Positions 32,694-45,744 of a DNA stretch of 64,000 bases are shown here, piece by piece (the first letter of the stretch is position 1; each line of letters opens with the position of its first letter). Origin of the DNA: Siphonodentalium dalli (lineage: Eukaryota; Mollusca; Scaphopoda; Gadilida; Siphonodentaliidae); the NCBI GenBank assembly GCA_032622095.1, contig CP136063.1, positions 75,555,980 to 75,619,979 on the forward strand. Direction: 5' to 3'. Below the pieces are notes generated by a model. It was not told where the DNA came from. It saw only the letters and a list, made by a program, of their open reading frames with translations, and did not search any database. The position numbers and the translations under genes are program-made.

Positions 32694-33003
32694 AATTAGG
32701 TCCCTAGAGGATGAATTTAGTAACCCTACCCCAGTGTGCTAGCATCACTAAACTCACCCTCTGGGGACCTCATACAAATTAAAGTTCCCAGATGGTTATG
32801 TTCACCAATTAGGCACCTTGATTATGCAAGTTGTCTCACAATTGGGGGATATAGAGAAACTAAACTAAAAAAGAAACTAAAAACTCGTTAATTCAGCTGG
32901 TTAATTCGATAGATACTTTCGGACTTCCAGAGAAGATGAGGGCTAATCGGAATGAGGTCCACAGAAGGTGAATTTAGTGATGCTAATGTTCTGTGTGGGG
33001 TTA
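32694..33003. mobile_element. MITE of GAGGTCCCCAGAGGG family, left part
   Basis: Left hairpin (GAATTAGGTCCCTAGAGGAT and complement), core, and the start of the right hairpin (GAGGTCCACAGAAGGTGAAT). The closing arm appears at 33836-33895 (AATTCACCTACTGGGGACCT), after about 830 inserted bases. Confidence 0.7.
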
Positions 33004-33532
33004 TGAACACTCTGGGCTGTGTGTGTTTGTTTAATTACTTTTTGACGGATGTAACCAGTTAACAGCCATTGTGATTGACCCCTTCCCATGGCGCCTGAAT
33101 ATTACTATAGACGAGCATCATGTTTATCACTCAACAACCCAATTATTGAAAACTCCCCACCAATGTCATCATCTCACAACTTCATCTGCCCCCCCCCCCC
33201 CCTCTTGTCTTCTAGTTCCCCCCTCCCTCTCTCTCCTGCTATCCCTAACACTATCTTCTCCCCTTTTTTCCCATCCCCGACTCAAATTCAGTTATATATC
33301 TCCATTTCTCCTAAAAAACATTATTTCCAACCCTTCCCATCTGACCTATACCCCTCCCTCACTTATTGGGGACGGGGCATGTAGCCAAAGAGGAGAAGAC
33401 TGCATATATGCCCTCGGGCGTGTTGTCTGATTCTCGTTTCCATACATTAACTCTTGTATTTTGCATATATGTGTCATATATGTTATTTGTTTGGATTTGG
33501 AAATAAAAATACGTTTACACTAACTTCACAGG
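33004..33532. other. Inserted sequence of unknown type, pyrimidine-rich
   Basis: Separates the arms of the preceding MITE. Contains a C/T-rich stretch (33180-33370) with CCCCCCCCCC and TCTCTCTCC. No reading frame with protein-like composition. Confidence 0.4.
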
Positions 33533-33835
33533 GGCCTCGGTGGCTCAATCGGTTAGGGGTACCACTCCAAGTCGTTTCGCCCTCCAGCGCTGGCGATAAA
33601 GGTTCAAATCCACATGTTTCCATCGTGAACTTTGTAAAACGAAATCGTTATCTGGTGGAGTTGCCAGTTACTCGCCGATGGCCAGTGGTTTGCCGCACAT
33701 GGTTGACGAGTTTATCAGCCATTGAAATCACTGTTAGATTAGTCGCAAGTGTGCGGATTTCCTCCACCACTAAAACTGGCAATGTCGTGATATGGCCTTA
33801 GTTGCTAAAGCGACAATAAACCCCAATCAATCAAA
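33533..33835 (+). mobile_element. tRNA-derived SINE
   Basis: Starts GGGGCCTCGGTGGCTCAATC. A pol III A box (TGGCTCAATCGG, 33541-33552) and B box (GGTTCAAATCC, 33601-33611) lie in an 83-base tRNA-like head. The body follows, with a conserved-looking 3' domain (TTAGTTGCTAAAGCGACAAT, then AAACCCC) and a short AATCAATCAAA tail in place of poly(A). The architecture fits the superfamilies of metazoan SINEs with a shared central or 3' domain, though the exact family was not identified. Inserted within or beside a MITE. Confidence 0.8.
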
Positions 33836-33895
33836 CACTAAATTCACCTACTGGGGACCTCATTCTGTAAATGTCCAGCACCATATTCTCAGGCC
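33836..33895. mobile_element. MITE of GAGGTCCCCAGAGGG family, right arm
   Basis: CACTAAATTCACCTACTGGG and GACCTCATTCTGTAAATGTC complete the element begun at 32694. Confidence 0.6.
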
Positions 33896-34079
33896 TGACC
33901 TAAATGAAGAAATGTAAACATACAATTTTGTTGAACAAACATCCTTTATTTATCCCATCAATGGTAACAAATAGTGCATATTGTACACAGCGCAATGATA
34001 GAGTCTCAAAATAGGAGACAAATATGTATAAAAAATAATCTTTAACAATAGCACAGCATGACAAAATTCACCCATGGTT

Positions 34080-34215
34080 ATTCCAACAAAGGGCCATAAC
34101 TCTGGTGAAAATTGGCGGGCAGAATCCAAATTCGAACTTGACCAGTCTTTTGGGTTGGTAAACCCACATACAAATTTAATTCCTTTCAGTTGATATTATC
34201 TGAAGTTATCATTTG
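34080..34215 (-). repeat. Single GAGTTATGGCCC-type repeat unit
   Basis: Reverse-orientation unit: GGGCCATAACTCTGGTGAAA, CGAACTTGACC, GAAGTTATCATTTGGAAACC. Same family as 29403-30907. Confidence 0.65.
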
Positions 34216-34426
34216 GAAACCAAAAGCAGACAGACAAATGACAAAATATGTCTCCTTTAAAAAAAAATAAACGGCACAAAAAACTTCATTGTCCAGACAG
34301 ACGCCTCCAAACTTGAAGATACCAAGGGCATTTGTGGTCTGTGTTCCATAGAAATTCACAGGGGACCATCTAGATTGCACCAAAGGGGACTAACGGCTAA
34401 CTTTATATGAGGAAGAAAATGGTAGT

Positions 34427-34557
34427 TTAACCCTTTACCCAACAGAACGGCCCTGTGCCAATGCATTCTCTTATATATGCGAGTCGACCCGCATATATAA
34501 GAGAATGCATTGGCTTAACACATTAAAAATTATAAAATTGTTAAAGAATGTAAGAAA
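34427..34557 (+). mobile_element. piggyBac-like MITE, ACCCAACA subfamily, left half
   Basis: TTAACCCTTTACCCAACA plus the first hairpin (34458-34513, 56 nt because the apical ATAGGTCGCCT is lost) and spacer up to AAAGAATGTAAGAAA. The second half is found 3.28 kb away at 37838-38095, so the element was split by insertion. Confidence 0.85.
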
Positions 34558-37500
34558 CAAGACAGTCAATGACTGTGGGGTCGCTCACCAGACTGCAAAG
34601 ACTGATAAGACTGGGACTCTGGAGACCAAAACAGTCAGCACTTTTCATAATCACTTTAAAAGAAGTAGATTTAAACAGGATATGTGGCTAGAGAGACTTC
34701 AAGTATGTAGCTTGGTAAAAAACCACCTTGAAATTGCCAACTGTACACTACTGATCACCCCCCTCCTCCAGCTCAACAAGTCCCCTCCCGACCGGGATCC
34801 AGACTCCCAAGTCTTAGGTTGGAATTTCACAACCGACACCTCAAACTTTCTCAATTGTTGGAAATTTCCAATCTCACAAGCGCCTTTTTCTAAAACCATT
34901 TAAACATGTTTGAAGCCCAATTATCCATGGACCCAAAACACAATACATGTATGTCAGACCAATCAGTCAGGTGGTTCCAAGCTAGATGTTTTAATGAATT
35001 TGGTTTTTCTATGATTTTATTGGACACAAAAGTGTTAACTCCCCATAGACTGCCATTTCTTGACAGGTTGACCTCATTTTAACAAATCTGTATCTCAGTC
35101 ACTAAAGGATCTTCCTGATTCCTCCATACTATATGTAAGCTAAATAGTCCAAAATCCCTTGAGAAGACATTTTAAGAATTACTATAGAGACATATAGTTA
35201 TGTCCCTGGTCCCACCCTATTTAACCGGGTGACCCCATCTGAATAAATTTGAATCCCAGACACCAAAGAACCCTTCATACATATCATAAATATCAGTCAA
35301 ATAGACCTGATGGTCCTTGTGAAGGAAGCATATTAAGAGGGAAACTGTCCTTCGCTTGGCCCCTATTTGACCAGGTGACCCCATTAAAAAAATCTGAATT
35401 GCAGTCAACGAAGAACATTCCATTCTATATAAGCCAACTAGTTCTTGCAAACATATTTTAAGAATTACTATGTAGTGAAATAGTTAAGTCTCTTGCTCTG
35501 CCCTTATTTGACTTTGTGATCCCATTTTCACAAATCTGATAAGGATAAAAATTAAGTTCCCCAGTTGAAGTTGGTGATATTCACCCATTGGGCACCTCAT
35601 TTATGAATTTTATCTTCTGCAAATTAGGGGATATAGAAACTTCCTAGAAGGGAAATTTAACTAACAACAATGTAAATTTGATACTATAGATACTTCCCAG
35701 AAGATGAGGCCTAAGCAGAATGAGGTCGCCAGAGGGTGAATTTGGTGATGCTAGCCTGCTGTGCCGGATAGCATCACAAAAAGCGTGTCTGTTCCTACAT
35801 TGTGTATGCCTGGCCTCAAGCAACACAATGTATTATACAACAAGCCTTGAAATAGTGTGATAGTGTGTCTGTCATTTGCAGAGTGAGGTCCCCAGAGGGT
35901 GAATTTAGTGACGCTAAATTCACCCTCTGGGGACCTCATTCTGATAAAGTCCTCAACTGCTATGGAAGACCTAGAATAAAATTGAATTTCCCCAGTTGAA
36001 GTTGGTGATGTTCACCCATTGGGCCCCTCAATTATGAATTTTATCTTCTGCAAATTAGGGGATATAGAAACTTCCTAGAAGGGAAATTTAACTAACAACA
36101 ATGTAAATTTGATACAATAGATACTTCCCAGAAGATGAGGCCTAAGCAGAATGAGGTCCCCAAATGGTGAATTTGGTGATGCTAGCCTTGAATCAAGCTT
36201 TGAAATAGTCTGTCTGTTATTTGCAGAATGAGGTACCCAGAGGGTGAATTTAGTGAGGCTATCCTGCACAGCGGGCTAGTATCACTAAATTCACCCTCTG
36301 GGGACCTCATTCTGATAAGGCCCTCAACTGCTATGGAAGACCTAGAATAAGATTGAAGTTCCCCAGTTGAAATTGGTGATGTTCACCCATTGGGCACCTC
36401 AATCATGAATTTTATTTTCTGCAAATTAAGGGATACAGAAACTTCCTAGAAGGGAAATTTAACTAAAAACAATGTAAATTTGATACTATAGATACTTCCC
36501 AGAAGATGAGGCCTAAGCAGAATGAGATCTTGAGACTCTAGATACTTCCCAGAAGATGAGGCCTAAGTGGAATAAGGTTCTCAGAGGGTGTATTTGGTTA
36601 TGCTAGCCTGCTGTGTAGGATAGCGTCACTAAATTCACCCTCTGGGAACCTCATTCTCCAAATGCCAGGCACTCTGAGAAAATGAAATTAATCTGATTTT
36701 AATGACCACTGAGTGATAATGTAAACAACAAGTGTGCTTCATTGATAACACCATTAATCTCATTTAAATTATGGATGACATGAATACACTCCCTGGGGAC
36801 TCTGCCTAAGGCTGCAGAAGCTATCTTTATCTCTCTATCTGCCTTGCCATGTGTCTATCAGTTCATAGGAGAGTTGCCTTGTAATGGGAATTTAAAAAAA
36901 AAAAAACTTTATTTACCTGTGAGTTAGGATATGAGATAGGGTGGAATGCTGTTGGTTGGGGGGGGTGATATTTTTTTTTGTATGTTAAATTGATCAAGGA
37001 GTTCCTTAATTTTTTATTATTTTTTGGGGAATTATGGAACTATTTGACCCAGTGACCCCATTTGAACAAATCTGAACCCCAGTCATTCAATGACCCCACA
37101 TACCAAATATAAACTAAATCGGCATAATGGTTGTTGACAAGAAGTCGTTATAAGAATTACCAAGGAGGAATATAGTTATGGGCCTGGTTTCGCAACTGTT
37201 TGACACAGTGACCTCATTTGAACAAATCTGAATGACAGGTACCTAGGGAACATCCACACCAAATATGATCAAAATGCAAAAATGTATTTTTTTGGTTTTT
37301 AGAGTTATGTCCCTGGCTCTGTCCCTATTTGACCCAGTGACCCAATTTGAACAAATCTGATTCCCAGTCACCCAAGGTCCCTCGGTAGCAAATATAAGCT
37401 AAATCGGCCCAATATATTTTTAGAAGAAGTCATTGTAAGAATCACTATGAGTTATGGCCCTGGTTTCTCAACTAATTGACCGGGTGACCTCATTTGAACA

Positions 37501-37837
37501 AATCTGAACACCAGTCACCCAAGGACTCTCCATACCAAATATTAGCTAAATTGGCACAATGGTTATGGACAAGAAGTTGTTGTAAGAATTACTGTGGAGG
37601 AATAGAGTTATGGCCCTGGTTTGGCAACTATTTGACCCAGTGACCTCATTTGAACAAATCTGAATGAGAGTCACCTAGGGAACATACACACCAAATATGA
37701 ACCAATTCGGTATAATGGTTTAAGAGGAGAAGATGTTTTTTAAAAAGTTGACAGACGGACAGACAGACGGACGGACGGACGACGGACGAGGAGTGATGAC
37801 TATAGCTCCACCGGAGACTTTGTCTCAGGTGAGCTAA
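34558..37837 (+). mobile_element. 3.28-kb insertion splitting a MITE, ends in a hairpin and CTAA
   Basis: Starts CAAGACAGTCAATGACTGTG and ends at a hairpin (37803-37837) pairing TAGCTCCACCGGAGAC with GTCTCAGGTGAGCTA, then A. The interior holds direct repeats of about 180 bases (35040-35550, 37020-37740) with CCAGTGACC(C/T)CATTTGAAC and GAGTTATGGCCCTGG, a GACGGACGGAC tract, and a cluster of GAGGTCCCC MITEs. No protein recognised. A 3' hairpin with CTAA resembles Helitron ends, but the expected A/T target and 5' TC are not clear. Confidence 0.6.
35540..36680. mobile_element. Cluster of three GAGGTCCCCAGAGGG-family MITE copies
   Basis: Successive partial copies at about 35550-35780, 35850-36190 and 36195-36670 share AAGTTGGTGAT(A/G)TTCACCCATT, CTTCCTAGAAGGGAAATTTA and CTTCCCAGAAGATGAGGCCT, each with one or two GAGGTCCCC hairpins. 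The near-identity of copies two and three suggests local duplication rather than separate insertions. Confidence 0.65.
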
Positions 37838-38095
37838 AAATGGTAAAAAGTGTTAAAAAAAAGATTTTTGTTAGGCCAATGCATTCTCTTATATATGCGA
37901 GGCGACCTATGGTCGACTCGCATATATAAGAGAATGCATTGGCACAGGGCATAACTGTAACCATCACAATGTGGTCAATGAGCCGGTTCCAATGATATCC
38001 ATATTTGTATGGTTTTATTGAGACAGACCGAAGATATTTTAGGCTGTTGAAGCTTTATTTGGCCGGTTTTGGCCGTTTTGTTGGGTAAAGGGTTA
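37838..38095 (+). mobile_element. piggyBac-like MITE, ACCCAACA subfamily, right half
   Basis: Resumes with AAATGGTAAAAAGTGTTAAA, then the second hairpin (37876-37942), the arm ATATCCATATTTGTATGGTT, and TGTTGGGTAAAGGGTTAA. Confidence 0.85.
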
Positions 38096-38156
38096 AGTTA
38101 TCTTCCAACATCCTTATCTCCAATTTATCTGTATTTGGCATCACTAATATTTTACG

Positions 38157-38420
38157 CTAGCCAATCAGAACTTGGGATATCCTTGCAGATGGAAAGAGAT
38201 TTAATGGTGCAACTGTATTTTGGAGTTCAGTGAACGTAGTGTACCGTCTAATTTCAATTCGACTGGACTGCATGGTGAGGCAATACACAATCACACTCAA
38301 AAACTGACCCAGACCAGAAACTGCTGTGCTTCCAGTATCTTCGTTCTGTGCCTCATTGTAGAAGTCAGAATTAGTCAAAACAACTGCAGCCGTATGCACG
38401 CGGTTCTGAATCGTCCGATT
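38157..38420 (-). other. Open frame with weak VWA-like similarity
   Basis: The minus-strand frame reads QNRVHTAAVVLTNSDFY, then GQFLSVIVYCLTMQSSRIEI and RRYTTFTELQNTVAPLNLF. The second part resembles the central strand and helix of von Willebrand A domains (SVxVYG..SRIEF..Y....EL..AV..L). No clear donor or acceptor pair was found, and no neighbouring exon. It may be an exon relic or chance. Confidence 0.25.
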
Positions 38421-38754
38421 AGGACATCAATGAAATTCTGGGGTGGCATTTTCTGTGACTTTTGTGATTCCTGGAAAATATCCAGTCCTGAACATCTTCC
38501 TCCCTCACCCCAAAAACTGAATCACTTAGAAAAAGTTAATTTCTCAGTGTTTCATGATTATATAAAGAAAATAAGCAATTAAATCATAAGATGGGGGGGG
38601 GGGGGGTAACAAAAATGACTTGAACAAAATTTATTCTCAAAAATCATTTTTCTCGGCATATCAAACTACACTATGTCACTATCAATTAAAGACATATTAT
38701 GGACTTGTTCGGGTATGTGAAAATGATAAATTAGCATTCAGGTGCCAAATCAAC

Positions 38755-39060
38755 TGGAGGAATGTAGCACTTTAGTAACATCGCCGAAAATTTCAAGCAA
38801 ATCGACCGTACCACTCCATATAAATCATCATCTGAACTGGCCTCAATTGTAAATATTTACTTCTCGATACGGGACGCAACTATTTGCGATAAACTAACGA
38901 AAACGATTTCACCTTCGAGAATCACTGCAATTAATTAATATATAAGAAAGACGATGTGTGTTGCCAATTTGGATATAATATTTGAAAAAATAACTACTTT
39001 GAGCAAGAGTATTCTCCATTTCTATTTGATCACCATGCCGCAGTGTTTCACATCACTTTA
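38755..39060 (+). repeat. Dispersed repeat shared with 49690-50040
   Basis: GAAAATTTCAAGCAAATCGA, CTCGATACGGGACGCAAC and TTCTATTTGATCACCATGCC recur at 49745-50015 with moderate divergence. About 300 bases, non-coding. Confidence 0.7.
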
Positions 39061-40033
39061 ATTTCTGCCATTCAATCCTAACAGACCACTGTTGCTTTTG
39101 AATACCTTTATACTCGTATTTAAATTTGTGCAGTACTAATTTTTGCTCAGTTGTGAATTCAAAAGTGACAAAAAATAATTTCCTAAAAGTTTTGGATTTG
39201 AAGACAGTTTCAGTTCTTCAATGTTCCTCAAGATACATGTGTATAATGAACAGCATCTTTAATAATGCAATTAACTAATGTAAAACTGCATCATTAATTT
39301 GTTGTGATGATGGATGTTTATATGCTCCAAATAATTATTATCATATTGAAATAGTTGTAGACATCACTGAAATGAACTCGAAAGAAGTAAGCCACAACCA
39401 TGTTGGCTGCTGACTCCAAAATAAATCAACACTTGGGGCATACTAATAGGCTGTTGGCCAAGGTGTCAATTCAGTGTTGAGAATAGCTGGGGTGTGCTTT
39501 CATGTATTTCACAAATGACGATGTTACCACATGCGTAATGGTTTTGTTGTGGATTGCCCAAATGTAATAAAAAGCAAACAGGCCTAATTGCAATTGTCTA
39601 TTCAGTCCTATCTTCTGTAATGTATGTAATTAACTGATCATCTTGTTTCATTGTTGTTTGGTATGAACTCAGGAGTCGTACTATTTTTTGCTGAGTCTTG
39701 AATTCACGCACTGATGGGTGAGCAAAAACTAGTACTGTGCGAATTTAAATTTGAGTAAGGGAGTAGATTTAGGTCAAATGCGAACCTGTACAATCAATCA
39801 TGCTCTGGGTATTGGGGTAGCACTTGTGAAAATGAATTTCAGACCAGGACCAACCTCATGCATTAAACCTTGGAGACAATTGAATTGGTTTTGAGCTCCG
39901 AGGGAAACGTTAGGGTCAATTCAACCCGACACCAGGGTGTTTGTGACATTCTAGTCACCAGGGATACCGAAAGTCGGTTCGCATCACACATTCATTGATG
40001 ACAACGACCTTGAATATTACATTTAGATGGTGA
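39061..40033. other. 3' flank of AK6; little recognised
   Basis: Contains AATTCGCGCA/GTACTAATTTTTGCTCAG-type inverted fragments (39115-39150, 39680-39760) related to 5800-5905. No other feature. Confidence 0.45.
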
Positions 40034-41745
<1,712 letters not shown>

Positions 41746-44370
41746 TTAAAGGCCCACTTAATTTTCGAACCCCCAGATCACAAATATAAAATATATGCCA
41801 TGTTATATACCATATGAAAGAGGAAGCTCCAAAACATTGTATTATCAACCTACCCGGTGTAATAAACTGTGAACATGTTGTTATTGTTGAGTTACTTATA
41901 TGTTTTTTTTAATGTGGATAAAACCGTAAATCAAGGCACTATAAATGAAAGTGTCAATGACACTGTAGCTCAACTTGGAAAGGGAATAATTTAATATATT
42001 ACAGTCAATGGAGCGATTAGGAATGTGGAAAGTTGAATGTCTAATACTAGTTTATAGACATGAAGAGAAAAGTAAAATCCAAGATGGCTGCTGGCGGCCA
42101 TGTTTTCGGCCGAATGACCCCAAATTGAGTCGTTCCCATCTACATGTCATCGTTAACATCAATGACAAATTTTATGACGATCAGACTAAAGGTACGACCT
42201 GTAGCCCATGCTAAAGAATTTAGTCATACAAAGAGTAAAATCCAAGATGGCTGCTGGCGGCCATGTTTTTTGGCCGATTGACCCCAAAATGACTCGTTCC
42301 AATCTACATGTCATTGTTAACATCCATGACAAATTTTATTATGATCAGACTAAAGGTACGACCTGTAGCCCGTGCTAAAGAATTTAGTCATACAAAGAGT
42401 AAAATCCAAGATGGCTGCTGGCGGCCACGTTTTTTCGCCAAATGACCCCAAAATTACTCGTTCCCATCTACATATCAACATTAACATCCAGGACAAATTT
42501 CATGATGATCAGACGAATAGTACGACCTGTGGCCCGTGCTAATGGATTAAATTTTGAAATCCAAGATGGCCGCTGGCGGCCATGTTGTTTGTCCGAATGA
42601 CCCCAAAATGACTCGTTCCCATTTACATTCCAATTTCAACAGCCATGACAAATTTTATGATGATCAGACTAAAGGTACGACCTGTAGCCCGTGCTAAAGG
42701 ATTTAGTCATACAAAGAGTAAAATCCAAGATGGCTGCTGGCGACCATGTTTTTTGGCCGATTGACCCCAAAATGACTCGTTCCCATCTACATGTCATTAT
42801 TAACATTCATGAAAAATTTTATGATGATAAGACTAAAGATACAACCTGTAGCCCGTGCTAAAGGATTTAGTCATACAAAGAGTAAAATCCAAGATGGCTG
42901 CTGGCGACTATGTTTTTTGGCCGATTGACCCCAAAATTACTCGTTCCCATCTACATGTCATTGTTAACATCCATGACAAATTTTATGATGATCAGACTAA
43001 AGGTACGACCTGTAGCCCGTGCTAAAGAATTTAGTCATACAAAGAGTAAAATCCAAGATGGCTGCTGGCGGCCATGTTTTTGGGCCGAATGACCCCAAAA
43101 TTACTCGTTCCCATCTACATGTCAATATTAACATCCATGACAAATTTCATGATGATCAGACGAACAGTGCGACCTGTGGCCCGTGCTAATGGATTGAATT
43201 TTGAAAACAAAGATGGCCACAGGCGGCCATGTTTTTTGTCCGAATGACCCCAAAAAGACTCGTTCCCATCTACATTCCAATTTCAACAGCCATGATAAAT
43301 TTCATGATTATCAGACTAAAGGTACGACCTGTAGCCCGTGCTAAAGGATTTAGTTATACAAAGAGTAAAATCCAAGATGGCTGCTGGCGGCCATGTTTTT
43401 TGCCCGAATAACCCAAAAATGACTCGTTCCCATCTACATGTCATTGTTAACAACCATGACAAATTTTATGACGATCTGACTAAAGGTACGACCTGTAGCC
43501 CGTGCTAAAGGATTTAGTCATGCAAAGAGTAAAATCGAAGATGGCTGCTGGCGGCCATGTTTTTTGGCCGAATGACCTCAAAATTACTCGTTCCCATCTA
43601 CATGTCAATATTAACATCCATGACAAATTTCATGACGATCAGATGAACAGTACGGCCTGTAGCCCGTGCTAATGGATTGAATTTTGAAATCTAAGATGGC
43701 CACTGGCGGCCATGTTTTTTTTCCGTATGACCCCAAAATGAATCATTCCGGTACAAATGTTGATGTCAACAGCTATGACAAATTTCATAATGATCCGATC
43801 AAAGGTACGACCTGTAGCCTCTATTGTTGACGCCGCCCGTACACACGCACACACGGACGACGGACGACAAAGCCATGGCAATAGCTCAAACTTTACAAAG
43901 TAAAGTTGAGCTAATAAAAGGTCGGCCGACCACAGTGTCCCCCGACAACGTGGCAAGTCGATGGCCGCTTTGTTAAAGAAATTTTAAAAAATGTCGATGG
44001 CCGCTTTGTTAAAGAAATTAAACCAGAGTTTCAAATCTCTACATTTAAAACTGTAGGAGGAGTTGATTACACCATGAAGGTACCCAATCTCATCCAAAAG
44101 GCAAAAATGTTCCAAATTTTCTAAGTCGAAAACCCCCCCCCCCCAAAATATGGAAAAAATTATATTTTTGATTAGCTATATAGATGTTGCAAATCACCAA
44201 CATGTTAGGAACAATATCCCAGAGTTTCAAATCTCTACGTTTAAAACTGTAGTTGATTACACCATGAAGGTACCCAATCTCGGATGGACGAGGGTCATTT
44301 CTATAGTCCTCCGACGGAAACGTCGGGGGACAACAAATAATCAGTGACTCGAAAATTAAGTGTGCCTTTA
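41746..44370. mobile_element. 2.6-kb TTAA-flanked element enclosing a tandem array
   Basis: TTAAAGGCCCACTTAATTTT at the left is matched by the complement AAAATTAAGTGTGCCTTTAA at the right, with TTAA at each edge. Inside are the start sequence shared with 50104, an 11-unit tandem array, its terminal hairpin, and a GTCCCCCGAC-type fragment (43917-44335). No transposase. The outer element was probably the host of later insertions. Confidence 0.65.
42074..43820 (+). repeat. Array 1 of 163-bp tandem repeat, about 11 units
   Basis: Units start every 157-164 bases (42074, 42237, 42400, 42557, 42720 and so on) with AAAATCCAAGATGGCTGCTG, CCATGTTTTTTGGCCGAATG, GACTCGTTCCCATCTACATG and GGTACGACCTGTAGCCCGTG. 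Three unit types alternate (ATGTCATTGTTAACATCCAT, ATGTCAATATTAACATCCAT and ATTCCAATTTCAACAGCC), a higher-order pattern. The array ends with GACGGACGAC and the GAGCTAA hairpin. Predicted frames are artefacts. Confidence 0.85.
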
Positions 44371-44909
44371 ACTACAGATGGGAAACTCATTGAAATACTG
44401 TAATAAATTTGAATGTTTCATTTTGGGACTTGACTGAGTGAAAATTAACGTGAGAACTAGTTATCGTGAGACCTGCATTTATAAAACTTTGGCACGACCT
44501 GTTTTACGTTTTCATTTTAGATAACCTCCAGACGAACTGAACGGCAGGACTTAAAATCCGTTCAATTTCTTGAGAATCAACTTTGATTCAGAACTTTCCC
44601 TATGTGAGAATCAAAACACGCTATGCCGCAGGCATAGCCCGAGGGCCGAGTTGGGGGAGAGTACGAGAGGGGGTGTCCGCCTCTCGTCGGCGGGGGTCTG
44701 GGGGACCTCCCCCAGGAAAATTTTGAAAAATGAAGTCCCTGAGAGTGAATCTGAGGCTCTACTTTCAGAAAATTTGGCAGTTTCCCCCACATTGAAATAG
44801 ACAAATTCATAAAGGAGATATTCATTATTCATCAAATTTAAATCTTCAATTGAGAAACTGTTCTGATTTGTTTTACTTTCATTGAAACACATGTTTTTGA
44901 ATAGACAAT

Positions 44910-45020
44910 ACATGATCTTTCATAATATTCAACTTACTGTAAAACTTTTACTAACAGTGAAATTCAATTTCACTGTTAGTAAAACTTTTACAGTAAGTTG
45001 AATATTATGAAAGATCATGT
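44910..45020. repeat. Perfect 111-nt palindrome
   Basis: Two 55-base arms around a single C at 44965 with no mismatch: ACATGATCTTTCATAATATT pairs with AATATTATGAAAGATCATGT, and the centre is AGTGAAATTCAATTTCACT. Lies in the 3' subterminal part of the 4.7-kb transposon. Confidence 0.93.
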
Positions 45021-45166
45021 GCACAATGGAGGTTACGGGGGTCATCTCCCCCTGTATTTTTTTTCAATTTGGTTCTTCTGAAAGTAATTCTAAGGCCATT
45101 TTGTACCAGTGAGACATTTTGATTAATGAAGCATATCAAATTCATTATTTGAAAACATTTTTTCAT

Positions 45167-45292
45167 TGTTAAGTGTAGTATGTGTTACCATTCATTCATT
45201 TATTCCTCAATCCAGGGGATTTCAGTCGGAATCAAATCCCATGGATTGAGGAATAAATTTCCATGGTAACATATACTATACTTAACAATGTC
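45167..45292. repeat. Imperfect hairpin
   Basis: CATTGTTAAGTGTAGTATGT pairs with ATATACTATACTTAACAATG; the arms continue through TTATTCCTCAATCCA and TGGATTGAGGAATAA around a GGGGATTTCAGTCGG-containing loop. Second hairpin in the same transposon. Confidence 0.8.
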
Positions 45293-45744
45293 ATCTGTGG
45301 AATTGTTGTTTTAAATAGAAGACAACTGCATTTTTCACACCTATTTCACTTGGTTAATACCTGTACCACACAGGAGTACTGAACATCATATCTTACTACT
45401 AGTATTTCTTATATGAGTTATGTAATACTTTTTCTTGTATATCCCTGCATATCCTAGATTTTTCAAATTTGGTATACAATTAATTCAATTTAAAATTAAA
45501 CAAATTTTAATTGATATTTAGCAACTTTGTAATGAACAATGAATGAAGAGTGACAAATAAAATTGAAATATAACATAACAAGGTAATTAAATGACTAGAA
45601 TGGAAGAGATGACTATTGACTAGATTAGATCAATACCAAACAGTTATTACATGTAACTTATTCCAACAAAGAAACTTTACTAGTATATACTGTAGCAAAA
45701 TGTTTACTAAATGTCCCTTTTGCACTATGTTAACTATTTTCTAC

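Noticed and set aside
33071-33430. 119-codon frame rich in Ser/Pro/Leu
   Set aside because: Translation of a pyrimidine-rich low-complexity stretch, open in two frames at once.
34505-34903. 132-codon + strand frame
   Set aside because: Starts in the MITE hairpin and runs into the inserted element; no similarity, composition not protein-like.
34558-37837. Firm assignment as a Helitron
   Set aside because: The 3' hairpin and CTAA fit, but there is no TC start, no A/T insertion site and no Rep/helicase sequence.
42008-43411. Several 60-77 codon frames reading SKIQDGCWRPCF repeatedly
   Set aside because: Direct product of the 163-bp tandem repeat; the same peptides occur in arrays 2 and 3 and none has a gene structure.
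44570-44913. Overlapping frames on both strands at the left end of the transposon
   Set aside because: They cover a GC-rich repeat segment (CGAGGGCCGAGTTGGGGGAG) in the element's subterminal region, with no domain.
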